DNA from: Candidatus Peribacteria bacterium
GTDB taxonomy: Bacteria; Patescibacteriota; Gracilibacteria; Peribacterales; Peribacteraceae
NCBI GenBank assembly: GCA_023245775.1
Contig: JAHFJR010000014.1
Coordinates: 1 to 34,729, forward strand
Direction: 5' to 3'
DNA length: 34,729 nucleotides
In this document: positions 13,669 through 21,816 of the stretch, piece by piece
How the letters are laid out: the number at the start of each line of letters is the position of its first letter
Numbering within the stretch: position 1 is the first letter of the stretch
Notes under the pieces: generated by a model
Told to the model about the DNA's origin: nothing
Seen by the model: only the letters and a program-made list of their open reading frames with translations
The model's database searches: none
Made by a program: the position numbers and the translations under genes

Positions 13669-13736
13669 CTGAAAAATCATTGATTTCAGAGAAATCAAGG
13701 CGTGGGGGTGGTTCTTTGAAATCAATGATTTTTCAG
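13669..13736 (-). repeat. 25-bp-stem hairpin with conserved loop, copy 2
   Basis: Arms at 13669-13693 and 13712-13736 form 25 pairs with one G-U. Read on the minus strand the 18-nt loop is CCACCCCCACGCCTTGAT. The 5' arm (minus strand) overlaps the last codons and the TGA stop of the CofE-like gene. The orientation is opposite to copy 1. Confidence 0.85.
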
Positions 13737-14552
13737 GCTTCCCTCTGACGAAGTTTGGAACAGATTTTGAAACATATCTTCTCCATCCTCAATCCCATCG
13801 ACCCATCCACAGAAATCCGAGAGGGGATAGCCGTGATCTCGGATGATCGCGGCGGGACAGCACTGATCCGCATTGCCCATCACCGCATTTGCCGCAGTCG
13901 CGAGCTGGTCGGCAACCGCTTCATAGGTCACGCGAAGTTTTTTCCCAAAGAGATCCTTCTTTCCGATCTCACTTCGCAGAGGATCTATTCCGGCGCAGAC
14001 TAAGGCGAATGCGGTGACGCCGAGACGAGACGGGCGGCAGCAGGAGTCGGAAATAAGAATGGAAAATGGACCCCACTTCGCTCCTGCGGGAGCTTCGAGG
14101 GGCAAGAAATTGAATATTGAGAATGACTGCCGTAATTTTCGTATGGATTGAAGTGGATCCCTTGGCCAACCGATGGCAGATCCCGATGCGACATTCGATT
14201 GGTCGAGTCCCGCATTCGGACAGAGAATCCTTCCGGTCTTCATTCCATTCGGCTTCAGAGAGGTGAGGAGCGCGAAGGGACAGGTGCCCACAATAGTTCC
14301 GTTCATGCGTTTTGTTTCATCCAATACTGCCTGCGTGAATCGTGGATCTTGATTGCATTCCTCGGCGAGTTTCTGTGCCTCCGGCGACGGCTTGATGATC
14401 TTCAGATCTCTCTGTGCACCCTCAGTCATCGCGATCGCTTTCGAGGAGACAACGAGAATATCGCCTGAATGTAGCTCGGCGTTCTTTAAAATCTCCTGCA
14501 CGAAATGATCGCCTTGTTTCAGAATCTTGGTGCGGATGGGGAGGAGAAGCAT
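13722..14552 (-). CDS. CofE-like protein (coenzyme F420-0:gamma-glutamyl ligase family)
   Basis: 276 residues from the ATG at 14552 (MLLLPIRTKIL); an in-frame ATG at 14588 adds twelve poorly fitting residues. Family marks are LPIRTKIL, GDILVVSSKAIAMTEG, the ISDSCCRPSRLGVTAFALVCAGIDPL stretch (replacing the usual ISDTxGRPWRxG) and the YEAVADQLATAANAVMGNADQCCPAAIIR tail. CofE adds glutamates to F420-0 using GTP, but no other F420 gene is in the window, and stand-alone homologues may act on another substrate. A stretch of about 24 residues (FNFLPLEAPAGAKWG and its flanks) is encoded by a repeat insertion at 14055-14125. The stop codon lies in a hairpin stem. Confidence 0.8.
   Translation of the reverse strand: MLLLPIRTKILKQGDHFVQEILKNAELHSGDILVVSSKAIAMTEGAQRDLKIIKPSPEAQKLAEECNQDPRFTQAVLDETKRMNGTIVGTCPFALLTSLKPNGMKTGRILCPNAGLDQSNVASGSAIGWPRDPLQSIRKLRQSFSIFNFLPLEAPAGAKWGPFSILISDSCCRPSRLGVTAFALVCAGIDPLRSEIGKKDLFGKKLRVTYEAVADQLATAANAVMGNADQCCPAAIIRDHGYPLSDFCGWVDGIEDGEDMFQNLFQTSSEGSLKNH
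14055..14125 (-). repeat. heptamer repeat with palindromic insert, inside the cofE-like gene
   Basis: 7-bp words AAGAATG GAAAATG on one side and AGAAATT GAATATT GAGAATG on the other flank a 32-bp GC-rich palindrome at 14071-14102 (core GCTCCTGCGGGAGC). The design matches that of carA and the rpoC leader, with different words and a different insert. It stays in frame. Confidence 0.7.
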
Positions 14553-14604
14553 GCTTGAAGTATAGAGTGGCAGCAGAAGCGAATGCATTCCGATCTTCTC
14601 CGTA

Positions 14605-14636
14605 CGTTAGCTGCCGATTTAAATCGGCGGCTAACG
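14605..14636. repeat. 32-bp palindrome upstream of the cofE-like gene
   Basis: CGTTAGCTGCCGATTT is followed at once by its inverse with one mismatch. It sits between the stop of the gene at 14656-15297 and the start of the cofE-like gene, both on the minus strand. It may act as a weak terminator or be another interspersed repeat; no T-tract is present. Confidence 0.6.
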
Positions 14637-14655
14637 ACAGAACATTCTTCGGAAT

Positions 14656-15297
14656 TTATTCCGCTTCCCACAACGTCACCAGTGCCTGCGATTGCAGCAG
14701 CACAATCTGTCTTGAAGAGTGGTTCACTCCGAGATCCACGGTCTGAAGGTCGATGGCTGCACTCGCGATCGATGTCTTGCTCTCGAAGAGGAGGGCATCT
14801 GGAGCGACAGGCAGAAGCATCTTGAGCCCTGTGTGCGGAGGGAGCGAGTAGCGCGTGAAACCGAAGACGGGACTATCGCGTGTCACGTTCGCGATCGGTG
14901 CACCCGTGACTTCGGTCCGCTGCCACTCCATCGGAAGGCTGATGCGGATCGCTGCATCGGAGTCATTCGTAATGGATGCGTACCCGGTCGATGCCTTCCT
15001 CGCAAGAACGATCCCCATCTTCAGCGGAAGATCGTGTTCGAGGCCAATGGTCGTTGGCAGCGACTCTTGCGCTCTGCTTCGCAGTGTGGAGAAATGGACT
15101 CGATCGATGGTACTCAGGAGGAGCAGAACGCCGACGGCTGAGCCTGCGATGAGCAGGTGCATGCCTAGGTGCATCTTTTTTTCCGGCATGGAGCGAATGA
15201 CGGTTCTGGATTTCCTCGTCTCGGCCACCTTCTTCGAGGTGCTCTTCTTGGATTTCTGCATGGAGTTTTTTTTCTTCCGTACCGACATGGTGCTCAT
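14656..15297 (-). CDS. membrane-anchored protein of unknown function
   Basis: 213 residues. The N-terminus is strongly basic (many Lys/Arg in the first ~45 residues). One membrane helix (MHLLIAGSAVGVLLLLST) follows, then a domain of ~140 residues rich in beta-strand pattern, probably outside the cell. The topology fits a single-pass protein with a short cytoplasmic tail. I chose ATG 15297 because AGAGG sits just upstream; an open frame continues to 15408 without support. I recognise no family. It is transcribed away from the zinc-ribbon gene at 15429. Confidence 0.75.
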   Translation of the reverse strand: MSTMSVRKKKNSMQKSKKSTSKKVAETRKSRTVIRSMPEKKMHLGMHLLIAGSAVGVLLLLSTIDRVHFSTLRSRAQESLPTTIGLEHDLPLKMGIVLARKASTGYASITNDSDAAIRISLPMEWQRTEVTGAPIANVTRDSPVFGFTRYSLPPHTGLKMLLPVAPDALLFESKTSIASAAIDLQTVDLGVNHSSRQIVLLQSQALVTLWEAE

Positions 15298-15412
15298 GCT
15301 ACCTCTATTTGCGGCAACGTCACGAGAATGACCTTGCGGCAGCTTGGGTCCAAGGTTGGATTGATTGAAGATGAAAAGTGGGGTCCAACGGGCGGCGCAG
15401 TGCTTCACTTTC

Positions 15413-15421
15413 TGCTACAAT
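15413..15421 (+). promoter_or_regulatory. extended -10 promoter for 15429
   Basis: TGC followed by TACAAT (15416-15421), with the ATG at 15429 only 7 nt beyond. Transcription would start at or near the ATG, so the mRNA is probably leaderless. No good -35 box. Confidence 0.55.
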
Positions 15422-15428
15422 AGTTGCG

Positions 15429-15785
15429 ATGGAATTTAGCCCGCATTCACTCAATCAGATTCTCACGCGCATTCGTGAGCAGATGCGCTGTCCCCAGTGT
15501 GGCACCCGTATCTCCGTCGATTTTCCTTCCCTGAAGATGGCAGCGGATGAGTTTCTCTTGCTCCAACTGAGGTGTGAGAGTTGCACGGCCTTCATCGTTC
15601 TGCACGTCTTCATGAATGAGCAGCAGAGGCGCATGATTCTGCACGATGGGAAGGAGTCGATGCTCAATGCTTCGTCGACGTTGTCTCTCAGTGAGGACGA
15701 GATGAAGACATTGCGTACGGCACTTGAGTCGGCAGATGGATCGTTCGAGAAACTGTTTGGAACGATGAACGAGAAAAAAATCTGA
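15429..15785 (+). CDS. small zinc-ribbon protein
   Basis: 118 residues. The N-terminal half holds two CxxC pairs (CPQCG near residue 21 and CESC near 50), a typical zinc ribbon. The C-terminal half is helical and acidic and ends in KK. Zinc ribbons of this type bind nucleic acids or proteins. The role is unknown; the position ahead of rpoC, where rpoB would be expected, is suggestive but not proof. The start at 15429 is set by the -10 box 7 nt before it; an in-frame ATG at 15378 lies upstream of that promoter. A 328-nt gap separates it from rpoC. Confidence 0.75.
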   Translation: MEFSPHSLNQILTRIREQMRCPQCGTRISVDFPSLKMAADEFLLLQLRCESCTAFIVLHVFMNEQQRRMILHDGKESMLNASSTLSLSEDEMKTLRTALESADGSFEKLFGTMNEKKI

Positions 15786-15954
15786 AGAAGACTGATGGTG
15801 TATGAAGCGCATTGATCATATTTTTTGTTCAATGAGAACTTTACAACATCGTTTTTTCCGCTAGGATCTGCTCATCATCGGAGTGCCACTCGCGTTTCAG
15901 ACGAACGCATCGGTCGGCGCTTCGCTCTGTTGTATATGGAAATTCTGGTCAACC

Positions 15955-15994
15955 GCGGGAAGCATCCCGCTCCCGAGGCAGAATGCCCGCTCCC
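15955..15994. repeat. tandem pair of small hairpin repeats
   Basis: GCGGGAAGCATCCCGCTCCC (15955-15974) is identical to 9164-9183. It is followed by GAGGCAGAATGCCCGCTCCC, an inverted relative of the hairpin at 12041-12059. Confidence 0.7.
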
Positions 15995-16039
15995 AAGAAT
16001 GTAACAATTACTCCTGTTCATTTTCATCTCAATCCGAAA

Positions 16040-16109
16040 ACTTTCCACTTTCCACTTTCAACTTTCCCTGCCTTGCCGGCAGGCAGGCACTTACCACTTT
16101 CCACCCTCT
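16040..16109 (+). repeat. heptamer repeat with palindromic insert upstream of rpoC
   Basis: ACTTTCC ACTTTCC ACTTTCA ACTTTCC, then a 21-bp palindromic insert at 16068-16088, then ACTTACC ACTTTCC ACCCTCT. All of it is in 7-bp register (10 units). The insert is the exact inverse of that in carA. The rpoC ATG follows 4 nt later, so this element forms the end of the leader. Confidence 0.8.
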
Positions 16110-16113
16110 ACGT

Positions 16114-19100
16114 ATGGCCTTCACCCCCCGCACCTCCGATTCGTTCGATGCTGTTGCACTCAGTGTCGCGAGTCCGGAAGACATTCTCGGTTGGTCTCGA
16201 GGAGAAGTCACGAAGCCCGAGACGGTGAACTACCGCACGCAGCGAGCGGAACCGGATGGGCTCTTCTGTGAGCGCATCTTTGGACCGACGAAGAACTTCC
16301 AGTGTTTCTGCGGTAAGTACAAGGGCATTCGCTACAACGGAGTCGTCTGTGAGAAGTGCGGTGTCGAAGTCACGCGTAGCATCGTGAGGCGCGAGCGGAT
16401 GGGTCACATCAACCTTGCGGTGCCGGTCACACACATCTGGTTTCTCCGGAGTTCTCCGTCCCGTCTTGGATTGCTGCTGGATGTCTCGATCAAGACGCTC
16501 GAGCAGATCGTCTACTTCTCGGCGTACATCGTCGTCACTGCAGATGAAGACGGCAAAGCAGGAGCGATCAAGGAGCTCATGCAGGAGTACGATGCGCGCA
16601 GGAATCAGATCAAGCGTGACCATGACGAAGCCCAGAAGACAATGAAGGAGGGCTCCCCGACGCGCGATCAGCTCGATGCGCTCGACCAAGTGACGGCCGA
16701 CAAACTGGAGATGCTCAAGATCAATCATAAGGATGCTCTCGAGGACCTCGAGAATCTCCACATTGGTTCTGTCCTGAGCGAGCTGAAGTTCCGTGAGATG
16801 AATATGAAGTTCGGTCACCTCTTCCGTGCGGGAACCGGTGCTGAGTCGCTGCGCGAGATTATCGGAGGGATCAATGATGAGAAGCTCGTTGAAGATCTAC
16901 AGAAGGAGCGACTCCAGAGCAGCGGTCAGCGCCTGAAGAAGGTGATGAAGCGCCTGAAGCTCATCCAGTCACTGAAGCAAGCCAACATCAAGCCCGAGTG
17001 GATGGTGATGACCAGAATCCCCGTGCTCCCACCCGACCTTCGTCCGATGGTGCAGCTGGATGGAGGACGCTTCGCTGCCTCTGACCTCAACGATCTCTAC
17101 AGGCGTGTGATCAACCGAAATAACCGTCTGAAGAAACTCATGAGTATCGGTGCTCCTGAGGTGATCAATCGAAACGAGAAGCGCATGCTGCAGGAAGCGG
17201 TCGATACGCTCCTCAATAATTCCGCACGTGCCGGCAAAGCACTCTTCACCGCTGGGGATCGGCGCAAACTTCGATCGCTCTCCGACATGTTGAAGGGAAA
17301 GCAGGGACGCTTCCGTCAGAACCTGCTTGGAAAGCGCGTCGACTACTCCGGTCGCTCGGTCATCGTCGTCGGTCCCGACCTCAACATCAATCAGTGCGGA
17401 CTTCCGAAGGAAATGGCGATGAAACTCTTCAAACCGTTCGTGATCGGCCGCCTGATTCGCGATGAGCTCGCACACAACGTGAAGAGCGCTGAGCGCATGG
17501 TTTTCGAGGGGAGCAAGAAGGTCTGGGACATCTTGGAGGAAGTCATCGAGAACAAGTTCGTGCTCCTCAATCGTGCTCCGACCCTGCATCGCCTCGGCAT
17601 CCAAGCGTTCATGCCTCGTCTCGTGGAAGGTCTCGCGATCCAGCTGCATCCGCTCGTGTGTACTGCATTCAATGCCGACTTCGACGGTGACCAGATGGCC
17701 GTCCACGTCCCACTCTCCGATCCTGCACAGAAGGAAGCGAGAGAACTGATGAATGCCGCGAAGAACGTCCTGAAGCCCTCTGCAGGCGAGCCGATCATCA
17801 CGCCTGTGCAAGACATGGTGCTCGGTTGCTACTTCTTGACATCCATGCATGATGACTTGAGGGGACATGGCATGAAGTTTGGCTCCCCGCGTGAAGCGAT
17901 TCTCGCTCATGAGCACGAGATTATCGATCTTCGTGCGAAGATCTCTGTCCGTTTTCCGAAGGGAGAAGAAGGTGCATCGGAGTTCATCGATACGACAGCA
18001 GGTCGTCTTCTCTTTCAGGAGATTGTTCCGCTGGGACTTGGTCGTATCAACGAGACCCTCAAGAAGGGAGTCCTCAGCAAATTGATTGCTCGTTCATTGG
18101 AAGTAGTTGGGACTGATCTCACAGCGAAGTTGGCGAATGATATCAAGAACATCGGTTTCAAGTACGCGACCAACTCCGGTATTTCCATCGCCATTACCGA
18201 TGTGCTCGTACCGAAGGAGAAGGATGCGATCCTCGATGAAGCGAACGAGAAAGTCCGCAAGATCAACAATCAGTACTGGAAAGGATGGATCACGGCTGAC
18301 GAACGCTATCATCACGCCATTCGCATTTGGAGTAAGGCGAAGGGTGATATCGCTTCGACGATGATCAAGGCCTTCACGGACGATGGTCAGAACAGCATCA
18401 CGTACATGATCGATTCTGGTGCTCGTGGTAACTGGGGTCAGATCACACAGCTTGCTGGTATGAAGGGGCTCGTGGCGAATCCGTCCGGTCGCACGATCGA
18501 GCTGCCGATCCAGAGTAACCTGAAGGAAGGATTCACGATTCTCGAGTACTTCATCGCCACGCACGGAGGCCGCAAAGGAAAGTCCGATACGGCTCTGAAG
18601 ACCGCCGAGGCCGGCTACCTCACGCGTCGTCTCGTCGACGCTGTGCAGGACATCGTGATCAAGGAAGGGGACTGTGGATCGACGTTTGGTCACAAGATCA
18701 CGCGTGCTGATTCCGAGCGCATCGGAGAGAAGTTCGAGAATCGCATCTTCGGTCGCACGCTGAATGAAGATTTGCTTCTTGGGAAGAAAGTCCTCGCCAA
18801 GCGCAACGATGATATCGACGCTGATCTCATCGCACTCATCAACGAGAACAAAGTTGCCGAAGTCCTCGTGCGCTCCGTCATCACGTGTCATACCGACGGA
18901 GGCATCTGCATCAAGTGTTACGGTCGAGATCTCAGTGACAACAAGCCCGTCAAGATCGGTACACCTGTCGGTATCATCGCAGCACAGAGCATCGGTGAAC
19001 CTGGTACGCAGCTCACCATGAGAACCTTCCACATGGGAGGTGTCGCCGAAGGATCCGACATCACGCAGGGACTCACGCGTGTCGAAGAAATCCTCGAGGC

Positions 19101-19980
19101 ACGTCCCCCACGAACGCCGGCAACACTCTCCGATATCGATGGTCGCGTGAAGCTGACCCACAAGAGTGGCATCTCAACAGTGCATATCACGGGAGAGCTC
19201 CTCGGTCAGGACACCTACTTCATTCCCACCGGTTACCAGGTGATGGTGAAGAAGGGGGATGATGTGAAGGAGCGCACGATCATCGCGAAGGCAGTGTCGG
19301 ATAAGTCGACCATCAAGATCTCCATTGCAGGCAAGGTCAGCGAGGTCAGTCAGGGGAAGATCATCGTCAAACATGCCGAGATCCAAGAACGCACGTATGA
19401 ATTTGGTGCGCGAGAATCCATCCTCGTCAAGAACGGAGACATCGTCAGAGCTGGTCAGGCGCTGAATGCCGGACACTACAATTTGCAGGAACTGCTCGAG
19501 AAGCAAGGCAGTTACGCCGTGCAGAACTACATCGTGCAGGAGGTGCAGCATATCTACGCTTCCCAGGGACAGACCATCAATGACAAACACCTGGAGATCA
19601 TCGGTCGTAAGATGTTTAGCAAGGTCCGCATCGTTGATGGAGGTGATACCACACTACTTGCTGGTGAAGTTGTGGATATCGCAGACTTTCGTCGCGCGAA
19701 TGGTGCTCTGCTCAAGATCAAATCCAAGAAAGAGAAGAAGGAGGCGACGTTCGAGCAGTTGCTGCTCGGCCTGACTCGTGTCTCGCTTGCTACCGAATCG
19801 TGGCTTGCAGGAGCGTCCTTCCAGGAGACCATCCGCGTGCTCGTCGAAGCAGCAACGACCGGCAACGTCGATTATCTGAAGGGTCTCAAGGAGAACGTGA
19901 TCATCGGTCGTCTGATTCCTGCGGGAGAGACCTACCGGAAGAGGTTTGAAGAGGAAGAAGCCAAGAAGAAGAAAAAATAA
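16114..19980 (+). CDS. rpoC: DNA-directed RNA polymerase subunit beta'
   Basis: 1288 residues, the catalytic large subunit of RNA polymerase. Zinc site 1 is Cys64, Cys66, Cys79 and Cys82. The absolutely conserved NADFDGDQM holds the active-site Asp522, Asp524 and Asp526. Zinc site 2 is Cys854, Cys925, Cys932 and Cys935. The rudder/bridge-helix and trigger-loop regions are present ([22 protein letters not shown]). I chose ATG 16114 ([16 protein letters not shown]), which fits family starts; the open frame upstream is repeat DNA. rpoB is not directly upstream. The rpsL gene follows after 50 nt, so rpoC probably shares a transcript with the str genes. Confidence 0.97.
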   Translation: MAFTPRTSDSFDAVALSVASPEDILGWSRGEVTKPETVNYRTQRAEPDGLFCERIFGPTKNFQCFCGKYKGIRYNGVVCEKCGVEVTRSIVRRERMGHINLAVPVTHIWFLRSSPSRLGLLLDVSIKTLEQIVYFSAYIVVTADEDGKAGAIKELMQEYDARRNQIKRDHDEAQKTMKEGSPTRDQLDALDQVTADKLEMLKINHKDALEDLENLHIGSVLSELKFREMNMKFGHLFRAGTGAESLREIIGGINDEKLVEDLQKERLQSSGQRLKKVMKRLKLIQSLKQANIKPEWMVMTRIPVLPPDLRPMVQLDGGRFAASDLNDLYRRVINRNNRLKKLMSIGAPEVINRNEKRMLQEAVDTLLNNSARAGKALFTAGDRRKLRSLSDMLKGKQGRFRQNLLGKRVDYSGRSVIVVGPDLNINQCGLPKEMAMKLFKPFVIGRLIRDELAHNVKSAERMVFEGSKKVWDILEEVIENKFVLLNRAPTLHRLGIQAFMPRLVEGLAIQLHPLVCTAFNADFDGDQMAVHVPLSDPAQKEARELMNAAKNVLKPSAGEPIITPVQDMVLGCYFLTSMHDDLRGHGMKFGSPREAILAHEHEIIDLRAKISVRFPKGEEGASEFIDTTAGRLLFQEIVPLGLGRINETLKKGVLSKLIARSLEVVGTDLTAKLANDIKNIGFKYATNSGISIAITDVLVPKEKDAILDEANEKVRKINNQYWKGWITADERYHHAIRIWSKAKGDIASTMIKAFTDDGQNSITYMIDSGARGNWGQITQLAGMKGLVANPSGRTIELPIQSNLKEGFTILEYFIATHGGRKGKSDTALKTAEAGYLTRRLVDAVQDIVIKEGDCGSTFGHKITRADSERIGEKFENRIFGRTLNEDLLLGKKVLAKRNDDIDADLIALINENKVAEVLVRSVITCHTDGGICIKCYGRDLSDNKPVKIGTPVGIIAAQSIGEPGTQLTMRTFHMGGVAEGSDITQGLTRVEEILEARPPRTPATLSDIDGRVKLTHKSGISTVHITGELLGQDTYFIPTGYQVMVKKGDDVKERTIIAKAVSDKSTIKISIAGKVSEVSQGKIIVKHAEIQERTYEFGARESILVKNGDIVRAGQALNAGHYNLQELLEKQGSYAVQNYIVQEVQHIYASQGQTINDKHLEIIGRKMFSKVRIVDGGDTTLLAGEVVDIADFRRANGALLKIKSKKEKKEATFEQLLLGLTRVSLATESWLAGASFQETIRVLVEAATTGNVDYLKGLKENVIIGRLIPAGETYRKRFEEEEAKKKKK

Positions 19981-20030
19981 TCTCCTCCCCCTTTACTCCC
20001 AGTCGTTCAGCCACTACCATCTACCCCCAC

Positions 20031-20456
20031 ATGCCTACCATCAATCAACTCGTTCGTCACGGTCGTGTCAGTCAGACTCGTCGAACGAAGGCTCCGAATC
20101 TCCAGCACACGTGGAATGCGCTCAAGATGAAACGTGTGAAACTTGTCAAAGGTGCTCCTGTGAAGCGTGGAGTCTGTCTGAAGGTCACGACGATGACGCC
20201 AAAGAAGCCGAACTCCGCTCTCCGGAAGATCGCACGCGTGCGTCTGACGAATGGGGAGGAAGTCACAGCGTACATCATGGGTGAAGGGCACAACTTGCAG
20301 GAACACTCCGTCGTCCTCGTCCGCGGCGGTCGTGTGAAAGATCTCCCAGGTGTTCGCTATCACATCGTCCGCGGTGTTCTCGACACCGAAGGCGTGCGTG
20401 ATCGCAAGCAGGGACGTTCGCTGTATGGTGCGAAGAAGCCGAAAAATAAGAATTAA
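20031..20456 (+). CDS. rpsL: 30S ribosomal protein uS12
   Basis: 141 residues. The decoding-centre protein is clear from [23 protein letters not shown] (the loop that contacts the A site and carries the streptomycin-resistance lysine) and [32 protein letters not shown]. The segment between residues ~21 and 46 is of the longer type also seen in Gram-positive bacteria. No Shine-Dalgarno precedes the ATG. The last two codons and the stop lie inside the first heptamers of a repeat (AAGAAT, TAA), so the repeat seems to have replaced the original C-terminal end. Confidence 0.97.
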   Translation: MPTINQLVRHGRVSQTRRTKAPNLQHTWNALKMKRVKLVKGAPVKRGVCLKVTTMTPKKPNSALRKIARVRLTNGEEVTAYIMGEGHNLQEHSVVLVRGGRVKDLPGVRYHIVRGVLDTEGVRDRKQGRSLYGAKKPKNKN

Positions 20457-20555
20457 GAATTAGGAAGTAAGAAGTAAGAATTCGATTTTTCTCATCCTCA
20501 TTTTTCTCCACCTTGTCAGCTTTCATTCCTAATTCCTAATTCTTACTTCTCCTTA
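20448..20555. repeat. heptamer repeat with inverted arms between rpsL and rpsG
   Basis: Left arm 20448-20482: AAGAATT AAGAATT AGGAAGT AAGAAGT AAGAATT, five units in perfect register. Right arm 20525-20555: ATTCCTA ATTCCTA ATTCTTA CTTCTCC TTA, which is broadly the reverse complement. A pyrimidine-rich loop of ~42 nt lies between. The element fills the whole gap and overlaps the rpsL stop. Confidence 0.8.
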
Positions 20556-20569
20556 CGCTCCTCATTCCC

Positions 20570-21028
20570 ATGTCAACCCTTCCGAAGCAATATATTCCCA
20601 AAGGCTCCGATCCTCTCATCGAGAAGTTCATCTGCTGCGTGATGAAGCAGGGGAAGAAGTCGATCGCACGTCGCATCTTCTCGGATGCACTGGATATCAT
20701 CAAGACGCGCACCAAAGACGCTCCGATGGATGTCTTTTCGAAGGCTCTCCTCAATACGACGCCCTTGGTCGAAGTTCGCCCCAAGCGCATCGCCGGTGCG
20801 GTGTATCAAGTACCGACCGAGGTTCCTGCGAAGCGCCAGCAGTCCCTGTCGATCCGTTGGATCCTGACCGCTGCCAGATCACGCAAAGGTGCTCCTATGG
20901 CCGAGAAACTCGCTCTCGAACTGCTTGAAGCGTCCGCCGAGCAGGGTGCTGCCGTGAAGAAGAAAGAGGATGTGTACAAGATGGCGCAGGCCAACAAGGC
21001 CTACGCGCACTTTGCCAAAATGGGCTGA
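20570..21028 (+). CDS. rpsG: 30S ribosomal protein uS7
   Basis: 152 residues. uS7 nucleates assembly of the 30S head. It matches the family throughout: YIPKGSDPLIEKFICCVMKQGKKSIARRI, TTPLVEVRPKRIAGAVYQVPTEV, the RQQSLSIRWILTAAR helix, and KKKEDVYKMAQANKAYAHFA. The ATG at 20570 gives the usual start, with no Shine-Dalgarno but a pyrimidine-rich leader. It follows rpsL across a repeat element, and a toxin-antitoxin pair separates it from fusA. Confidence 0.97.
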   Translation: MSTLPKQYIPKGSDPLIEKFICCVMKQGKKSIARRIFSDALDIIKTRTKDAPMDVFSKALLNTTPLVEVRPKRIAGAVYQVPTEVPAKRQQSLSIRWILTAARSRKGAPMAEKLALELLEASAEQGAAVKKKEDVYKMAQANKAYAHFAKMG

Positions 21029-21052
21029 GCATTGTTCCTAGAGAAATTGCAC

Positions 21053-21081
21053 TTGATTGCATTGTACTTTTGTAATACAAT
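21053..21081 (+). promoter_or_regulatory. promoter and probable operator of the toxin-antitoxin pair
   Basis: TTGATT (21053-21058) and TACAAT (21076-21081) are 17 bp apart. ATTGTA at 21061-21066 and TACAAT at 21076-21081 form an inverted repeat overlapping the spacer and -10 box, the usual place for antitoxin autorepression. Confidence 0.7.
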
Positions 21082-21104
21082 TGTCATACACTTCCCATTT
21101 TCCC

Positions 21105-21350
21105 ATGCGTTCTGTTCTCAGTATTTCGGGTCCACCAAAGAAATTACAGATGATTAAAAAGAAGGCCAAAGAGGAAGGGTTGACGATCAGTGCCTATGTT
21201 ATTCGAATTTTTGATGAAGGTGAAACGATGATTTCAGAGGAAGAACTTCTGCAAGATGTCCGTCAGAATCGTAAAGATATTGCTGCCGGTCATTATCGGA
21301 TCATGGGTCCGGGTGATAAGATCGAGGACTTTCTTTCCCTAGACGAATGA
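21105..21350 (+). CDS. ribbon-helix-helix-type antitoxin
   Basis: 81 residues from the ATG at 21105 (MRSVLSISGPP); an upstream in-frame ATG at 21057 lies inside the promoter. The N-terminal ~40 residues fit a ribbon-helix-helix DNA-binding domain (RSVLSISGPPKKLQMIKKKAKEEGLTISAYVIRIF). The C-terminal half (ISEEELLQDVRQNRKDIAAG) would wrap and neutralise the toxin. The stop overlaps the toxin ATG by four bases. It would repress its own promoter through the inverted repeat at 21061-21081. Confidence 0.8.
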   Translation: MRSVLSISGPPKKLQMIKKKAKEEGLTISAYVIRIFDEGETMISEEELLQDVRQNRKDIAAGHYRIMGPGDKIEDFLSLDE

Positions 21351-21616
21351 AGATCCGACATATCATCTTTGCCCCAAAGTTCGATAAGCGCTGGAAAACA
21401 CTTCCTCGTGAGACTAAGGATAGTGCAAGAAAGGCGATGACGCTGTTTCAGGAAAATGCTTTTCATCCCTCTTTGCGACTCCATGATCTCAGCGGAAAAC
21501 TTCGGAATCTCTGGAGTATTTCGATTGATCGAAGGAACCGGATTATTTTTGAAGTACAGAAAGATACTGCCATCTTGCATTCCATTGGCTCCCACGCCAT
21601 TTACGGCAAGGTGTAA
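21347..21616 (+). CDS. RelE/ParE-superfamily toxin
   Basis: 89 residues with the fold pattern of RelE/YafQ/YoeB mRNA interferases: FDKRWKTLPRETKDSARKAMTLF, then SLRLHDLSGKLRNLWSISIDRRNRIIFEV and a C-terminal IGSHAIYGKV. The basic residues Arg525-like in the SIDRRNRIIF strand and the final His/Tyr fit ribosome-dependent RNA cleavage, but a ParE-like gyrase inhibitor cannot be excluded. It is coupled to the antitoxin by an ATGA overlap. It sits inside the ribosomal/str gene cluster between rpsG and fusA, which is unusual. Confidence 0.8.
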   Translation: MKIRHIIFAPKFDKRWKTLPRETKDSARKAMTLFQENAFHPSLRLHDLSGKLRNLWSISIDRRNRIIFEVQKDTAILHSIGSHAIYGKV

Positions 21617-21652
21617 GGCATAAAATCACTTTCCCTCTCTCGCAAGTTTCCC

Positions 21653-21658
21653 TATAAT
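21653..21658 (+). promoter_or_regulatory. possible -10 box for fusA
   Basis: A perfect TATAAT lies 158 nt before the fusA ATG, without a good -35 box. It may give fusA its own promoter now that the toxin-antitoxin genes separate it from rpsG. Confidence 0.35.
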
Positions 21659-21721
21659 GCCGCGGCTGGTTGTGGGTGTGAAGCCTGAAATCAGATGTTT
21701 CTCCTTTTTATCCTTTCCCGT

Positions 21722-21815
21722 GTTACATGGCGATATGGTTGAATGGTTTGCATGCATCTATCGACGGTCTCGCTTGCGTAACCATATAGCCATGTAACCA
21801 TGTAGCCATTCATCT
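21722..21815. repeat. inverted short-word repeat in the fusA leader
   Basis: GTTACATGGCGATATGG (21722-21738) pairs with CCATATAGCCATGTAAC (21782-21798) with one mismatch. The right side continues with related words (CATGTAACCATGTAGCCATT) up to the fusA start. The word length is 7-8 bp. Confidence 0.7.
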
Positions 21816-21816
21816 T

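Larger units (their letters stand above)
15786..16113 (+). other. gap before rpoC, filled with repeats
   Basis: No gene is supported here, although a frame in register with rpoC is open from 15883. The region holds the hairpins at 15955-15994 and the heptamer element at 16040-16109. No convincing -35/-10 pair was found. Read-through from the zinc-ribbon gene, or a promoter I failed to see near 15810-15850, must drive rpoC. Confidence 0.5.

Noticed and set aside
15883..16113. N-terminal extension of 77 codons on rpoC
   Set aside because: It translates hairpin and heptamer repeats; family alignment supports the ATG at 16114.
18094..19161. Open frame of 355 codons on the minus strand inside rpoC
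   Set aside because: Antisense shadow of conserved rpoC sequence. The same holds for 16969-17916 and for 31370-32083 in uvrC.
20093..20170. Apparent insertion in uS12 before the KRGVC motif
   Set aside because: Gram-positive uS12 proteins have a segment of similar length at this place, so it is a normal family variant.
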